64,000 bases of DNA, taken from contig NZ_AP018828.1 of the NCBI RefSeq assembly GCF_003966695.1, positions 464,001 to 528,000 on the forward strand. The letters are read 5' to 3'. This DNA is from Asticcacaulis excentricus (GTDB lineage: Bacteria; Pseudomonadota; Alphaproteobacteria; Caulobacterales; Caulobacteraceae). The notes under the pieces were generated by a model that searched no databases, was not told the DNA's origin, and saw nothing but the letters and a program-made list of their open reading frames with translations. Shown in pieces: positions 8,267 through 16,775 of this stretch (within the stretch, counting starts at the first letter, position 1; each line of letters starts with the position of its first letter). Position numbers and translations under genes: made by a program.

Positions 8267-9937
8267 GTGTCTTCCGAACTGACCCTCCTCGCGCAACAGG
8301 GCCGTGCCTGGCCCTTCGAGCAAGCCCGCGCCCTGATTGCGCGCGTGCTGAAAGTGCGTCTGAAGGATCAGGCGGAGCAAAAACAGGCGCAGGAACTGAT
8401 CACGGCGGGCAAGGCCGATGAGGCGCTGAAGACCTTTGAGGCGTTGAACCGTCCGGTGATCTTTGAAACCGGCTACGGGCCGTCGGGCCTGCCGCATATC
8501 GGCACCTTCGGCGAAGTGGCGCGCACCACCATGGTGCGTCAGGCCTTTACGGCCCTGACCGGCGGTTATTGGGCATCGCGTCTGATCTCGTTTTCGGACG
8601 ACATGGACGGTCTGCGCAAGGTGCCCGAAGGCATTCCCAATCCGGATATCCTGCGCGAAGACCTGTATAAGCCGCTGACCGTGGTGCGCGACCCGTTCGG
8701 GACGCACGACTCGTTCGGCGCGCACAATAATGCGCGTCTGCGGGCCTTTCTCGACTCCTTCGGCTTCGATTATGAGTTCAAGTCGGCCACGGATGCCTAT
8801 AAGTCGGGTGAGTTCGACGCCACGCTTCTGAGGGCTCTGGAACGCTTCGACGAGATTCAGAAGATCATGCTGCCGACCCTGGGGCCGGATCGGCGCGCCA
8901 CCTATTCGCCGTTCCTGCCGATTTCTCCGGTCACCGGCCACGTGCTTCAGGTGCCGACGCTGGAGCGCAACGTGTCAAAGGGCACGATCGTCTTTGAGGA
9001 AAACGGCGAAAAGTTCGAGGTGCCGGTCACCGGCGGCCACGTCAAGATGCAGTGGAAGCCCGACTGGGCCATGCGCTGGGCGGCTTTGGGCGTTGATTAC
9101 GAAATGGCCGGCAAGGACCTGATCGACTCGGTCAAGGTGTCGTCGCAGGTGTGCAAGGTGCTGGGCGGTACGCCGCCGGAAGGCTTCAACTACGAACTCT
9201 TCCTCGATGAGCAGGGCCAGAAGATATCGAAGTCGAAGGGCAACGGCCTGACCATGGAAGACTGGCTGCGCTATGGCGCGCCAGAATCGCTGGCCTATTA
9301 CATGTTCCAGTCGCCGAAATCGGCCAAGAAGCTCTATTTCGACGTCATTCCGCGCGCCACGGACGAATTCTTCCAGCAGCTCGACGCCTTCCCGAAGCAG
9401 GAAGAGGCCAAGCAGATCGAAAATCCGGTCTGGTTCGTCTTGCGTGGGGAAACGGGCACGAAGTCGCCGCCGGTGACCTTTGGCCTGATGCTCAACCTCG
9501 TTTCGGCGGCCAATGCCTCGGACAAGGAGACGCTGTGGGGCTTCCTGCGCGCCTATATTCCGGGGGCGACGCCCGAAACAGAGCCGGTGCTCGACCGTCT
9601 GGCGGGCTACGCGCTCAACTATTTCGAGGATTTCGTCAAACCGTCCAAGACCTTCCGTCTGCCCGACGCCAAGGAAAAGGCGGCGCTGATCGACCTGCGT
9701 GATCGTCTGGCGGCGCTTGATCCCGAAACGCGCGATGCTGAGGCCATCCAGAACATCGTCTTCGAAGTCGGAAAGGCTCATGAATTCGAGCCTTTACGCG
9801 CATGGTTTCAGGCACTGTATGAGGTGCTATTGGGGCAATCCCAGGGGCCGCGCTTCGGTTCTTTCGTAGCCATTTTCGGCATCGAACGGACGCTGGACCT
9901 GCTCGATCAGGGTATTAAGGGCGAGCTGGCGGTGTGA
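8267..9937 (+). CDS. lysK: lysyl-tRNA synthetase, class I
   Basis: Charges tRNA-Lys with lysine. This is the class I Rossmann-fold enzyme, typical of archaea, spirochaetes and alphaproteobacteria, not the class II LysS of most bacteria. The 556-residue protein has the HIGH-type motif in [11 protein letters not shown] (His at about 77) and the KMSKS-type motif KISKSKGNG at about 319. The frame is open from 8198. The GTG at 8267 gives the usual N-terminus ([20 protein letters not shown]), with GAAAGG upstream, but a GTG at 8255 is also possible. It ends before a cluster of hairpins and is convergent with the S24 repressor gene. Confidence 0.93.
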   Translation: MSSELTLLAQQGRAWPFEQARALIARVLKVRLKDQAEQKQAQELITAGKADEALKTFEALNRPVIFETGYGPSGLPHIGTFGEVARTTMVRQAFTALTGGYWASRLISFSDDMDGLRKVPEGIPNPDILREDLYKPLTVVRDPFGTHDSFGAHNNARLRAFLDSFGFDYEFKSATDAYKSGEFDATLLRALERFDEIQKIMLPTLGPDRRATYSPFLPISPVTGHVLQVPTLERNVSKGTIVFEENGEKFEVPVTGGHVKMQWKPDWAMRWAALGVDYEMAGKDLIDSVKVSSQVCKVLGGTPPEGFNYELFLDEQGQKISKSKGNGLTMEDWLRYGAPESLAYYMFQSPKSAKKLYFDVIPRATDEFFQQLDAFPKQEEAKQIENPVWFVLRGETGTKSPPVTFGLMLNLVSAANASDKETLWGFLRAYIPGATPETEPVLDRLAGYALNYFEDFVKPSKTFRLPDAKEKAALIDLRDRLAALDPETRDAEAIQNIVFEVGKAHEFEPLRAWFQALYEVLLGQSQGPRFGSFVAIFGIERTLDLLDQGIKGELAV

Positions 9938-9952
9938 TGGGTATGTTCCGGG

Positions 9953-10069
9953 GTGTGGGGTCCGTGACCCCACAAACCTTTATACCCAAAGACAAGGCCT
10001 ATCGATTGACCGATAGGCCTTGTCTCTGGGCGCAGAAGACTTGGGGCCGCAGGCCCCAAACCCCATAAC
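9953..10069. repeat. paired GC hairpins flanking a 15-bp hairpin in a convergent gap
   Basis: Left hairpin TGGGGTC-CGT-GACCCCA near 9957-9973. Centre: perfect 15-base arms 9990-10004 and 10011-10025. Right hairpin TTGGGGCC-GCA-GGCCCCAA near 10043-10062. No T-run follows the centre, but the hairpin is strong and probably terminates lysK. Same architecture as 5681-5799 and 20257-20359. Confidence 0.75.
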
Positions 10070-10077
10070 GCTCACCG

Positions 10078-10707
10078 TCACTGACTGGCCCACACAATCC
10101 GCGCCATCCACGTCACCTGCGATCGCTCCAGCACCCGATTGGAAAAATCCGGATTGAGTGAACGCAACTCAACCTGCTTCTCGGTCAGTCGCACCAGTTC
10201 CTTGGCCATGACTTCACCCTCCGCCGTCTTCACCACCACCCGGTCGCCCCGGCGCAGGTTCTGACGCAGCGGATCGACGATGATACGGTCACCGTCGCGG
10301 TAGAGCGGCAGCATGGAATCGCCTGAAATTTCAAGTGCATAGAGCCCTTCGCCCGCCGGCAGGCCGATCTCGTCCCAGCCCTGTCCGGCCGGAAACCCCG
10401 CATCGTCAAACAGGCCGTCATTGCCCGCCTGCGCAAACCCGATCAAAGGCACACCCTTCGGGACCGGGCGCGGTTCGGTCAAGGCGGCAAAATCGGAAAA
10501 GCTCTGGCCCGTCGCATCCAGCAGCTTGGCCAGACTCTCGGTCGAAGGCCAGCGCGGCCGCGGCGGGTCTTCGGTCGATTGCCGCTTCGACTTGTTGAAC
10601 GCCGTGGGATCGAGACCCGCCAGTCGCGCCAGTCCCGACGGCGACGTGCCGAGGTTCAGCGCCAGACGGTCTATGGCGTTCCAGATTTGCGCGTGCGACA
10701 GAGACAT
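10078..10707 (-). CDS. LexA-like S24 family transcriptional repressor (phage-repressor type)
   Basis: A 209-residue protein with an N-terminal helix-turn-helix region (about 1-70; SGLARLAGLDPTAFNKSKR) and a C-terminal S24 self-cleaving domain. Visible are the probable cleavage pair in FAQAGN (Ala94-Gly95), the catalytic serine Ser131 in SGDSMLPLYRDGD and the catalytic lysine Lys169 in VMAKEL. No phage genes surround it, so it is probably a host stress regulator rather than a prophage repressor. A short inverted repeat 16-40 bases upstream of the start may be its own operator. Whether RecA triggers cleavage cannot be told from the sequence. Confidence 0.88.
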   Translation of the reverse strand: MSLSHAQIWNAIDRLALNLGTSPSGLARLAGLDPTAFNKSKRQSTEDPPRPRWPSTESLAKLLDATGQSFSDFAALTEPRPVPKGVPLIGFAQAGNDGLFDDAGFPAGQGWDEIGLPAGEGLYALEISGDSMLPLYRDGDRIIVDPLRQNLRRGDRVVVKTAEGEVMAKELVRLTEKQVELRSLNPDFSNRVLERSQVTWMARIVWASQ

Positions 10708-10722
10708 ACCGGTTTTTCCGTG

Positions 10723-10747
10723 AGGTGGAAGGAAAATAAATCCACCT
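10723..10747. promoter_or_regulatory. possible operator of the S24 repressor gene
   Basis: Inverted repeat AGGTGGA (10723-10729) and TCCACCT (10741-10747) with an 11-base spacer, just upstream of the repressor start. Symmetry and location suggest autoregulation; no binding evidence. Confidence 0.35.
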
Positions 10748-10780
10748 ACAGGAAAATCAACTTATTTTATGAATATAGTC

Positions 10781-11230
10781 CTATTTCCTGCGCCATGTGG
10801 CCAGCGCGCCCCACAGTATCACCCCCAGCACGCCCACAGTAGACACCGTCAGCGCCATTACCAGGGTCATCGGCCTGATCCGTCCGTCACTCAGGGTCAG
10901 GACGGGCAGCATCACCGAAAGCCATTGGCAGCCCCCTGCGATCACTGGCCACGGATGTGGGGATTTCCAGCTCAGGGTAATCAGCACACCCAGAAAAAAG
11001 CCGTTCGCTATCAAAGCGCTGATGACATAGCCATAGGCACTGCCCCACAGCGCCAGCAGCGGCAGACAGCTCAGGAGCCCGGCGATCCACACACGCTGAC
11101 GCCCGTCATCGCTGAAAACGCCGTCGATTCGCTGACGGATTGCGCGCCGTAGCCCCTGTGGGCGTCTTGTTTCCACCGGCAACGGGCTCCCCCCCGAAAC
11201 ACCAGAACAGGTCGGGAAGAGTAGAAACAT
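10781..11230 (-). CDS. hypothetical membrane protein
   Basis: 149 residues with about four hydrophobic helices between residues 47 and 145 (for example VWIAGLLSCLPLLALWGSAY and LVMALTVSTVGVLGVILWGA) and a short basic C-terminus (WRRK). I do not recognise a family. The ATG at 11230 has no clear ribosome site. A GTG at 11179, preceded by GGGGGGAG about ten bases upstream, is a good alternative and would start the protein at the basic stretch ETRRPQGLRRAIRQR. Its start lies 24 bases below the end of the thioesterase genes on the same strand. Confidence 0.6.
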   Translation of the reverse strand: MFLLFPTCSGVSGGSPLPVETRRPQGLRRAIRQRIDGVFSDDGRQRVWIAGLLSCLPLLALWGSAYGYVISALIANGFFLGVLITLSWKSPHPWPVIAGGCQWLSVMLPVLTLSDGRIRPMTLVMALTVSTVGVLGVILWGALATWRRK

Positions 11231-11253
11231 CTATAGATTGTGGCAAGCCCGAT

Positions 11254-11667
11254 TTAGCAAATCAAGAAGTGTGCCTGAAGCGTGGCGATGGGCTGTTCGC
11301 GCAGTTCCTGCCACGCCCAGGCCTCGACATTGGCGATGGTGCGGCCGACGCGGTTGATGCGCGCACGGGCATAGGTGTCGATGGGCTTGCCGGAGCGCAG
11401 ATACTGCACGCTGACATTGACCGGTTTGGGGATCTGATCGAACGTTTCAAACACCGACAACTGCGCCGTGGCGGTCAGTTCCAGAAACGCCCCGATCGTG
11501 CCGCCATGCAGGGCCGGCAGCAGCGGATTGCCGATCAGGTGCGGCGCGAACGGCAGGATGGTCGTCAGTTCATTGCCCGCCATTTCCATGCGCAGGTTGA
11601 GAAACTGCGCGAAAGGGATGCGGCTGAACAACTCTTCCGGGCCGCTGATCATCAGGTCGGCAATCAT
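11254..11667 (-). CDS. PaaI family thioesterase (hotdog fold), second of a tandem pair
   Basis: A 137-residue hotdog-fold protein. The PaaI-type segment LPALHGGTIGAFLELTATAQL (about residues 50-70) contains the HGG motif that positions the acyl-CoA thioester. It is probably a cytoplasmic acyl-CoA thioesterase of unknown substrate. It starts inside the last four bases of the preceding PaaI-like gene, so both are translated together and may form a heteromer. Confidence 0.82.
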   Translation of the reverse strand: MIADLMISGPEELFSRIPFAQFLNLRMEMAGNELTTILPFAPHLIGNPLLPALHGGTIGAFLELTATAQLSVFETFDQIPKPVNVSVQYLRSGKPIDTYARARINRVGRTIANVEAWAWQELREQPIATLQAHFLIC

Positions 11668-12116
11668 GCGTGGGCCTCGCGGTTTTTGAGGCAGGGATGC
11701 GAGATGATGAAGGCGGCTTGCGCCGCGGCGACCGGGTCGCTTAGGGTGTCGTCATAGGCGAAGCCGCGCACGAAGCCGACGCTGCGGGTCAGCTTGTAGC
11801 ATTTGGCGAGGATAAACAGATCGCGGTTGGGCTGGGCTGGGCGCATATAGTCGATGCGCAAATCCATGGTGGCTATGGGTTTGTATTCATTCAGTTCATC
11901 CCAAACCGCCATACCGCAGGCGTGGTCAAGCAGCGCCGTTACGGCACCGCCCGCGATGACCCCCGTCTCCGGATCGCCAATCAGGGGCTGAGCGTAGGGC
12001 AGGCGCAGTCGGATGCCGTCTTCGCTGCGTCCAGCATAGCGGGCGCCCAGCGCCTTCATATAGGGGATATTGTCCACCAGAAGGTCGAAACCTTCACGAA
12101 AAGGCGCAATTGGCAT
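11664..12116 (-). CDS. PaaI family thioesterase (hotdog fold), first of a tandem pair
   Basis: A 150-residue hotdog-fold protein. The motif region is PETGVIAGGAVTALLDHACG (about 70-89), where IAGG replaces the more usual HGG and Asp86 may be the catalytic acid. It overlaps the next thioesterase gene by four bases. The two proteins differ in sequence, so this is an old duplication or a two-subunit enzyme rather than a recent copy. Substrate unknown. Confidence 0.82.
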   Translation of the reverse strand: MPIAPFREGFDLLVDNIPYMKALGARYAGRSEDGIRLRLPYAQPLIGDPETGVIAGGAVTALLDHACGMAVWDELNEYKPIATMDLRIDYMRPAQPNRDLFILAKCYKLTRSVGFVRGFAYDDTLSDPVAAAQAAFIISHPCLKNREAHA

Positions 12117-12314
12117 TGCTTCGCCTCTCTATGTTTTATTATTCAATGGGTTGTTGGAAAGTTCTGATGCGACTTGCCACCTATAAATACGCCACAAAAT
12201 AGTCTTATTGTCTGAGGCACAGGCCTTTTTGGTTACATTGTGACGCATTTTGACCTTCGCGTCAAAACTATTGCGCGCCTCACAGGCGATAGTTTGCACT
12301 TGCAAATTCGCTGA

Positions 12315-12341
12315 AACGGTTTCTTTACAGGAGAAACCGTT
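12315..12341 (+). promoter_or_regulatory. hairpin in the queC leader
   Basis: Perfect 10-base arms AACGGTTTCT (12315-12324) and AGAAACCGTT (12332-12341), ending 24 bases before the queC ATG. An attenuator or translation control element is possible. No preQ1 riboswitch consensus was recognised in 12117-12365. Confidence 0.45.
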
Positions 12342-12365
12342 GTTTCCGTTACCCAGAGAGTACCC

Positions 12366-13091
12366 ATGACCCCGTCCGATCTTGAAACCGTGCCCGCCGA
12401 CCGTTCGGCTCTGGTGCTGTTTTCCGGCGGGCAGGATTCGACCGCCTGCCTCGCCTGGGCCCTGACCCATTTCGAGCGCGTGGAAACCATCGGCTTCGAC
12501 TATGGCCAGCGCCACGCCATTGAAATGACGACGCGCGCCCGCGTGCTGCAACGCTTTCCCGAGGTGTTTGAACCGGCGCGCACGCGACTGGGTGACGATC
12601 ATGTCGTTGATCTCAAGGGCTTCGGGCGCGTGGCGGAATCGTCGCTGACGCGCGAACAGGAAATCCGCATGGGCGAACGCGGCCTGCCCAACTCCTTTGT
12701 GCCGGGGCGCAATCTGGTCTTTTTCGTCTATGCGGCCGCCGTGGCGGACCGTCGCGGCATCGACCATCTGGTCGGGGGCATGTGCGAAACCGACTTCTCC
12801 GGCTATCCCGACTGCCGCAAGGATACGCTGGAAGCGATGCAAACCGTGCTCAATCTTGGCATCGAGCGGCCCTATATTATCGACACGCCGCTGATGTTCC
12901 TGACCAAGGCCGAAACCTGGGCGCTGACGCACCAACTGGGTGGAGAGGCGTTGGTCGATCTGGTGCTCGAAGACACCCACACCTGCTATATGGGCGAGCG
13001 CGGTGAGCGCCACGAATGGGGCTATGGCTGCGGCACCTGCCCGGCGTGCGACCTGCGCGCACGCGGTTTCGAGCAGTGGTGTAACGGCTGA
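12366..13091 (+). CDS. queC: 7-cyano-7-deazaguanine synthase
   Basis: Converts 7-carboxy-7-deazaguanine to preQ0 with ATP and ammonia in the queuosine pathway. The 241-residue protein has the PP-loop ATP motif SGGQDS at residues 20-25 and the C-terminal zinc cysteines in HTCYMGERGE and YGCGTCPAC. The ATG follows AGAGAG by seven bases. It overlaps queE by one base (TGATG), so the two consecutive pathway enzymes are coupled. tgt and queA lie 3.7 and 7.3 kb downstream on the other strand. Confidence 0.95.
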   Translation: MTPSDLETVPADRSALVLFSGGQDSTACLAWALTHFERVETIGFDYGQRHAIEMTTRARVLQRFPEVFEPARTRLGDDHVVDLKGFGRVAESSLTREQEIRMGERGLPNSFVPGRNLVFFVYAAAVADRRGIDHLVGGMCETDFSGYPDCRKDTLEAMQTVLNLGIERPYIIDTPLMFLTKAETWALTHQLGGEALVDLVLEDTHTCYMGERGERHEWGYGCGTCPACDLRARGFEQWCNG

Positions 13092-13741
13092 TGGTGTATA
13101 GTTTCAAAGAGATATTCCTGACTCTTCAGGGAGAAGGCGGGCAGGCGGGCCGTGTGGCGGTGTTTGCGCGCTTTGCCGGCTGCAACCTGTGGAGCGGGCG
13201 CGAACAGGACCGCGCGACGGCGGCCTGCACCTTCTGCGACACCGATTTTGTCGGCACGGACGGCGAGGGTGGTGGCAAGTTCGACACCCCCGAAGCCGTG
13301 GCGGCAGCGCTGGATGCCCATTGGGGTCAGATTGACCCGGCGCACAAATCGGTGGTCTTCACCGGCGGCGAACCGCTGCTGCAACTGGATGCGCCTCTGA
13401 TCGCAGCGGTCAAGGCCGCCGGCTATTTTATCGCTGTGGAATCGAACGGCACGCTGCGCGCCCCCGAAGGGATCGACTGGCTGTGCATCTCGCCCAAGGG
13501 CGAAAACCGCCTGCATCAGACGTCGGGGCAGGAGTTGAAACTGGTCTGGCCGCAGGAGCGCGTCGATCCGGCGGAATTTGCCGCTATGGACTTTGAGCGC
13601 TTCTATTTGCAACCGAAAGACCCGCTGGATCAGAACCTGCTGACGCGCGCTGCCCATACCCAGGCCGTGATCGACTATTGCCTGGCGCACCCGCAATGGC
13701 GCATGAGTGTGCAGACGCACAAGGTCGTGGGGATCAGGTAG
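13091..13741 (+). CDS. queE: 7-carboxy-7-deazaguanine synthase (radical SAM)
   Basis: Radical SAM enzyme that contracts 6-carboxytetrahydropterin to 7-carboxy-7-deazaguanine. The 216-residue protein carries its iron-sulfur cysteines at Cys31, Cys46 and Cys49, that is a C-x14-C-x2-C spacing instead of the standard CxxxCxxC; an expanded spacing is known in part of the QueE family. The N-terminal IFLTLQGEG and the TGGEP motif also fit. It starts at the queC stop and its last eight bases overlap the end of the convergent ppx gene. Confidence 0.94.
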   Translation: MVYSFKEIFLTLQGEGGQAGRVAVFARFAGCNLWSGREQDRATAACTFCDTDFVGTDGEGGGKFDTPEAVAAALDAHWGQIDPAHKSVVFTGGEPLLQLDAPLIAAVKAAGYFIAVESNGTLRAPEGIDWLCISPKGENRLHQTSGQELKLVWPQERVDPAEFAAMDFERFYLQPKDPLDQNLLTRAAHTQAVIDYCLAHPQWRMSVQTHKVVGIR

Positions 13742-14948
13742 ATTTACCCCGGCGCGCCCGGCGGCGACGCGGCCGCTTTTTGACCATCGACAGCAGCAGG
13801 CCTTCGCGCAGGCCGCGATCAGCGACGCGCAGACGGTCACACGGCCACAGGCTTTGCACCGCCTCCAGAATGGCGGCCCCGGCCAGCACCAGATCGGCGC
13901 GATCCTTGCCGATACACGGTTCCTGCTCACGCCCCCTTTGCCCCAGCCCCAAAAGGCGGTCGATAACCGCGCGGCACTGATCATGTGTCATCCACAGGCC
14001 ATCGACCTTGGAGCGGTCATAACGCTCAAGCTTCAGGTGCATCCCAGCCAGAGAGGTAATGGCCCCGGACGTGCCGACAATATAGGCCTGCTGCGCGTCG
14101 AAATGGGGGCGCAGGGGCTCCGGGGCCCTGAAGTCGATCAGGGATTGACGCACGTCCTCGACCATCTGCGCGAACCACGCCTGCTTGTCGCCGTCGGGCG
14201 GCTCCGGGAAGCGTTCGGCCAGATTGACCACGCCTTTGGGAATGGAAATCCAGTATTGCGGTCGCGGCGGCTTGCCCCGCGCGGTCAGGCCCCGCGCGGC
14301 CGAGGAGTCACTCGATTCCGTTTCTTCGCCCAGCGGCAGCCATGAAATCTCGGTCGAACCACCGCCGACATCCATCACAATGGCGGCCCTGGCGTCGCCT
14401 TCCAGCAAGGAGGCGCAGCCGACCACCGACAGGCGTGCTTCTTCTTCCGGCGTGATAATGGTCAGTTTGAGACCGGTTTCCTTTTCAACGCGGCGGATGA
14501 AGTCGGGACCGTTTTGCGCGATGCGGCAGGCCTGCGTGGCGACGGCGCGCGTGCGTACCACCGGCCGCCGCCCGATCTTTTCGGCGCACAGCTTAAGCGC
14601 CGCCAATGCACGCTCCATGGCGCGATCCGACAGGTTTCCGGTCTGGCTGAGGCCTTCGCCCAGCCGCACTATGCGCGAAAAAGCCTCAACGATGCGGAAC
14701 TGACCATTGTGCCAGGCGGCGATCATCAGGCGGCAATTATTGGTGCCGAGATCAAGCGCGGCATAGAGCGGCGATGCGTCCGTCGTCACCGGACGCGGGG
14801 GCGGCCTGTCTTTTTGCGGCTGGGCTTGCGCGGGCGAAGCGGCGGGCACCGACGTAACGGTCTGGGCCGCGCGGTGGCCGCTGCCTTTGCGGGCGCGGCG
14901 CGGTCCGCGCCTGCGGTTCGGACCGCTTTTTGAGGGAGCCTCACTCAT
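13734..14948 (-). CDS. Ppx/GppA family phosphatase (exopolyphosphatase or pppGpp phosphohydrolase)
   Basis: A 404-residue member of the sugar kinase/actin-like superfamily. Signatures are ALDLGTNNCRLMIA (about residue 66, phosphate-binding loop), IVMDVGGGSTEISW (second phosphate loop) and YIVGTSGAITSLAG. The family degrades polyphosphate or converts pppGpp to ppGpp; the two activities cannot be told apart here. It lacks the extra C-terminal HD-like domain of long E. coli Ppx. N- and C-termini are rich in Arg and Lys (residues 11-25 and 389-403), which is unusual and may bind polyanions. The stop overlaps queE by eight bases. Confidence 0.9.
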   Translation of the reverse strand: MSEAPSKSGPNRRRGPRRARKGSGHRAAQTVTSVPAASPAQAQPQKDRPPPRPVTTDASPLYAALDLGTNNCRLMIAAWHNGQFRIVEAFSRIVRLGEGLSQTGNLSDRAMERALAALKLCAEKIGRRPVVRTRAVATQACRIAQNGPDFIRRVEKETGLKLTIITPEEEARLSVVGCASLLEGDARAAIVMDVGGGSTEISWLPLGEETESSDSSAARGLTARGKPPRPQYWISIPKGVVNLAERFPEPPDGDKQAWFAQMVEDVRQSLIDFRAPEPLRPHFDAQQAYIVGTSGAITSLAGMHLKLERYDRSKVDGLWMTHDQCRAVIDRLLGLGQRGREQEPCIGKDRADLVLAGAAILEAVQSLWPCDRLRVADRGLREGLLLSMVKKRPRRRRARRGKST

Positions 14949-15214
14949 GGTGGCTCATACCCCGCTTTATCAGTATGTGGGACGCAGGGGCCTTTGGCCG
15001 CGTCAAGTTACCCTCAACCTAGAACGCATTTTCCTCCGTGCAAAGCGCTTTTGTGTTAATTTCGTCACGGCGCGGACGGGTAATTCTGCAACGACCCACG
15101 CGCCGCATGAATTGACGGCGTTTCCGACAACCAAAGGGGGAAGGGGGAAGGCGCAGGTGCCGAGTCGCGCTACACCAGACGGGTGGACAATACCGCAACC
15201 GAGGGGAGGCGCTG

Positions 15215-15595
15215 ATGATGACCGATTCTGTCTCTGGTTCCGTTACCGGTGCCTATACCGCCGGTCAGGGGGATCGTGCGGCGCGTTTCGGCATCGGTGA
15301 GCTGGTCCGTCATGTCCTGTTCGACTTTCGCGGCGTGGTCTTCGATATTGATCCACAGTTTTCCGATACCGAGGAATGGTTGCTGGCCATCCCCGAAGCG
15401 GTGCGCCCGGAAAAGGATCAGCCCTTTTATCATCTGCTCGCTGAAAATGGCGACATCTGCTACGTCGCCTATGCGTCCGAGGGCAATCTCTGCCCGGACG
15501 ACACGGGTATGCCGTTGCGCCACCCGCAGGCCGAACTGATCTTCGAGCGTTTCGAAAATGGCCGCTATCTGCTGAAATCGCGTCTGGCCAATTAA
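15215..15595 (+). CDS. hspQ: HspQ / hemimethylated-DNA-binding family protein
   Basis: 126 residues matching the HspQ (YccV) family: GELVRHVLFDFRGVVFDIDP, then QPFYHLLAEN and YVAYASEGNLCPDDTG. In enterobacteria HspQ is a small heat-shock protein linked to DnaA stability and Lon; the role here is inferred. There are two adjacent ATGs (15215, 15218) after GGGGAGGCGC. The 266 bases upstream (14949-15214) hold no gene that I can support. Confidence 0.88.
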   Translation: MMTDSVSGSVTGAYTAGQGDRAARFGIGELVRHVLFDFRGVVFDIDPQFSDTEEWLLAIPEAVRPEKDQPFYHLLAENGDICYVAYASEGNLCPDDTGMPLRHPQAELIFERFENGRYLLKSRLAN

Positions 15596-15771
15596 GCGGC
15601 TCTGGTCAGCGGGGCGTCATCCCCAATCCTGTAAGGGACTGCCGTAATTTTGCCGTGCTGCAATCGTTTCGTCGCGCATAAGGCGGCAGGGTCCGCACGC
15701 GGCTGAAATCGCGTTCAGCCCGCATTCATGATGGTTTCTTTATGATGGCGAATGAAACTGACATAAAAAAA

Positions 15772-15800
15772 GCTCACCAATTCTGGAAGAATTGGTGAGC
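15772..15800 (-). terminator. tRNA-Lys terminator using the tRNA 3' end as its first arm
   Basis: Arms at 15788-15800 and 15772-15784 (13 bases, three-base loop) followed on the minus strand by a run of T. The first arm starts inside the acceptor stem and includes the encoded CCA. Confidence 0.85.
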
Positions 15801-15869
15801 CCGCTGGGACTCGAACCCAGGACCCTCTGATTAAAAGTCAGATGCTCTAGCCGGCTGAGCTACGGGCTC
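15793..15869 (-). tRNA. tRNA-Lys (anticodon TTT)
   Basis: On the minus strand the sequence folds as a standard cloverleaf: 7-bp acceptor GAGCCCG/CGGGCTC, anticodon stem TCTGA/TCAGA with loop CTTTTAA (anticodon TTT), T arm GGTTCGAGTCC, discriminator A and an encoded CCA at 15793-15795. 77 bases including CCA. Confidence 0.97.
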
Positions 15870-15911
15870 ATCAAGACGAACCTTACGACCGAAGTCGTTT
15901 CGGGTGCGGCC

Positions 15912-15940
15912 TTCATAGTGGGGAGTTTTTGTTTGCGCAA
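15912..15940 (-). promoter_or_regulatory. probable housekeeping promoter of tRNA-Lys
   Basis: On the minus strand, -35 TTGCGC (15935-15940) and -10 TATGAA (15912-15917) are separated by 17 bases and lie about 43 bases before the mature tRNA 5' end. Confidence 0.5.
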
Positions 15941-16014
15941 GCGCAAGGTTCAAGTTTTATGTGTTGTGTTGTAGATAAATGGCGTACAGCAGGGTGCGCG
16001 GAGGGACTTTCAGA

Positions 16015-16728
16015 ATGAAGATGTGGCGTATCGCTTCGGCTATTGGCGGAATCGCGTGCCTCTTCGGCCCCCTCAGTGCCTGCGCCAGCAAGCCTGACAA
16101 GGTGCAGATCGTCGAATCCCACCCCGTAGAGGCCGCCGACCCCAAGACGAAAAATGATCCGACCTTCACTCAGACCATGCGCAAGAGCGCTTCGGATGTG
16201 GGGGACGGCTTCGGGGATGCCATTACCGCGCCGCTGGTCGATCTCAACCTGAAACGCAAGGAAATCCCGCCGGTTCTGATGCGGGCGTCGAAAAACACCT
16301 ACGATCTGGCCAATCTGGAGAATTGCGAATCCATCGCGGGCGAGGTGGCCCTGCTGGACCAGGCGCTGGGGCCGGATTTTGATGAACCGCCGCCCCCGGA
16401 AGGCACCATGACCTCACGCGGCGGCAAGATGGCCTCGGACGCCACCCTGACGGCGGTGCGTTCAGCGGCCACCGATGTCCTGCCCATGCGCGGCCTGATC
16501 CGCAAGGTGACGGGGGCCGAAAAGCATCAGAAGGCCATGGACCGCGCCATTGCTGCCGGAAATGTACGCCGGGCCTATCTGAAAGGCATCGGCATGAACA
16601 AGAACTGCGCCCCACCGGCGGCGCCGTCGTGGTTCGTCCCCAAACAGGCCCGTGTGACGGTGGAAGAAGTGGTCGAGCCGACACCGGCTGCGGCACCGAC
16701 ACCGCGAAAAATCAACAAACGCAAATAA
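16015..16728 (+). CDS. hypothetical lipoprotein
   Basis: 237 residues with a lipoprotein signal: basic MKMWR, a hydrophobic stretch, then lipobox LSAC with the cysteine near residue 23. The rest is helical and polar and ends in a Pro/Ala-rich, basic tail (EPTPAAAPTPRKINKRK). I do not recognise a family. The ATG at 16015 has GGAGGG about ten bases upstream; the in-frame ATG at 15979 has none. It is divergent from tRNA-Lys and convergent with tgt. Confidence 0.75.
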   Translation: MKMWRIASAIGGIACLFGPLSACASKPDKVQIVESHPVEAADPKTKNDPTFTQTMRKSASDVGDGFGDAITAPLVDLNLKRKEIPPVLMRASKNTYDLANLENCESIAGEVALLDQALGPDFDEPPPPEGTMTSRGGKMASDATLTAVRSAATDVLPMRGLIRKVTGAEKHQKAMDRAIAAGNVRRAYLKGIGMNKNCAPPAAPSWFVPKQARVTVEEVVEPTPAAAPTPRKINKRK

Positions 16729-16744
16729 TTACACCGTTGGTATT

Positions 16745-16775
16745 AAAGCGCCCGTCAGTTTTGGGTGGGCGCTTT
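16745..16775. terminator. bidirectional hairpin between the lipoprotein gene and tgt
   Basis: Arms AAAGCGCCC (16745-16753) and GGGCGCTTT (16767-16775). The tgt stop at 16755-16757 lies in the loop. U-tracts are short, so strength is uncertain. Confidence 0.5.

Noticed and set aside
12117-12365. preQ1 riboswitch before queC
   Set aside because: No consensus loop or A-rich tail recognised; only a plain hairpin.
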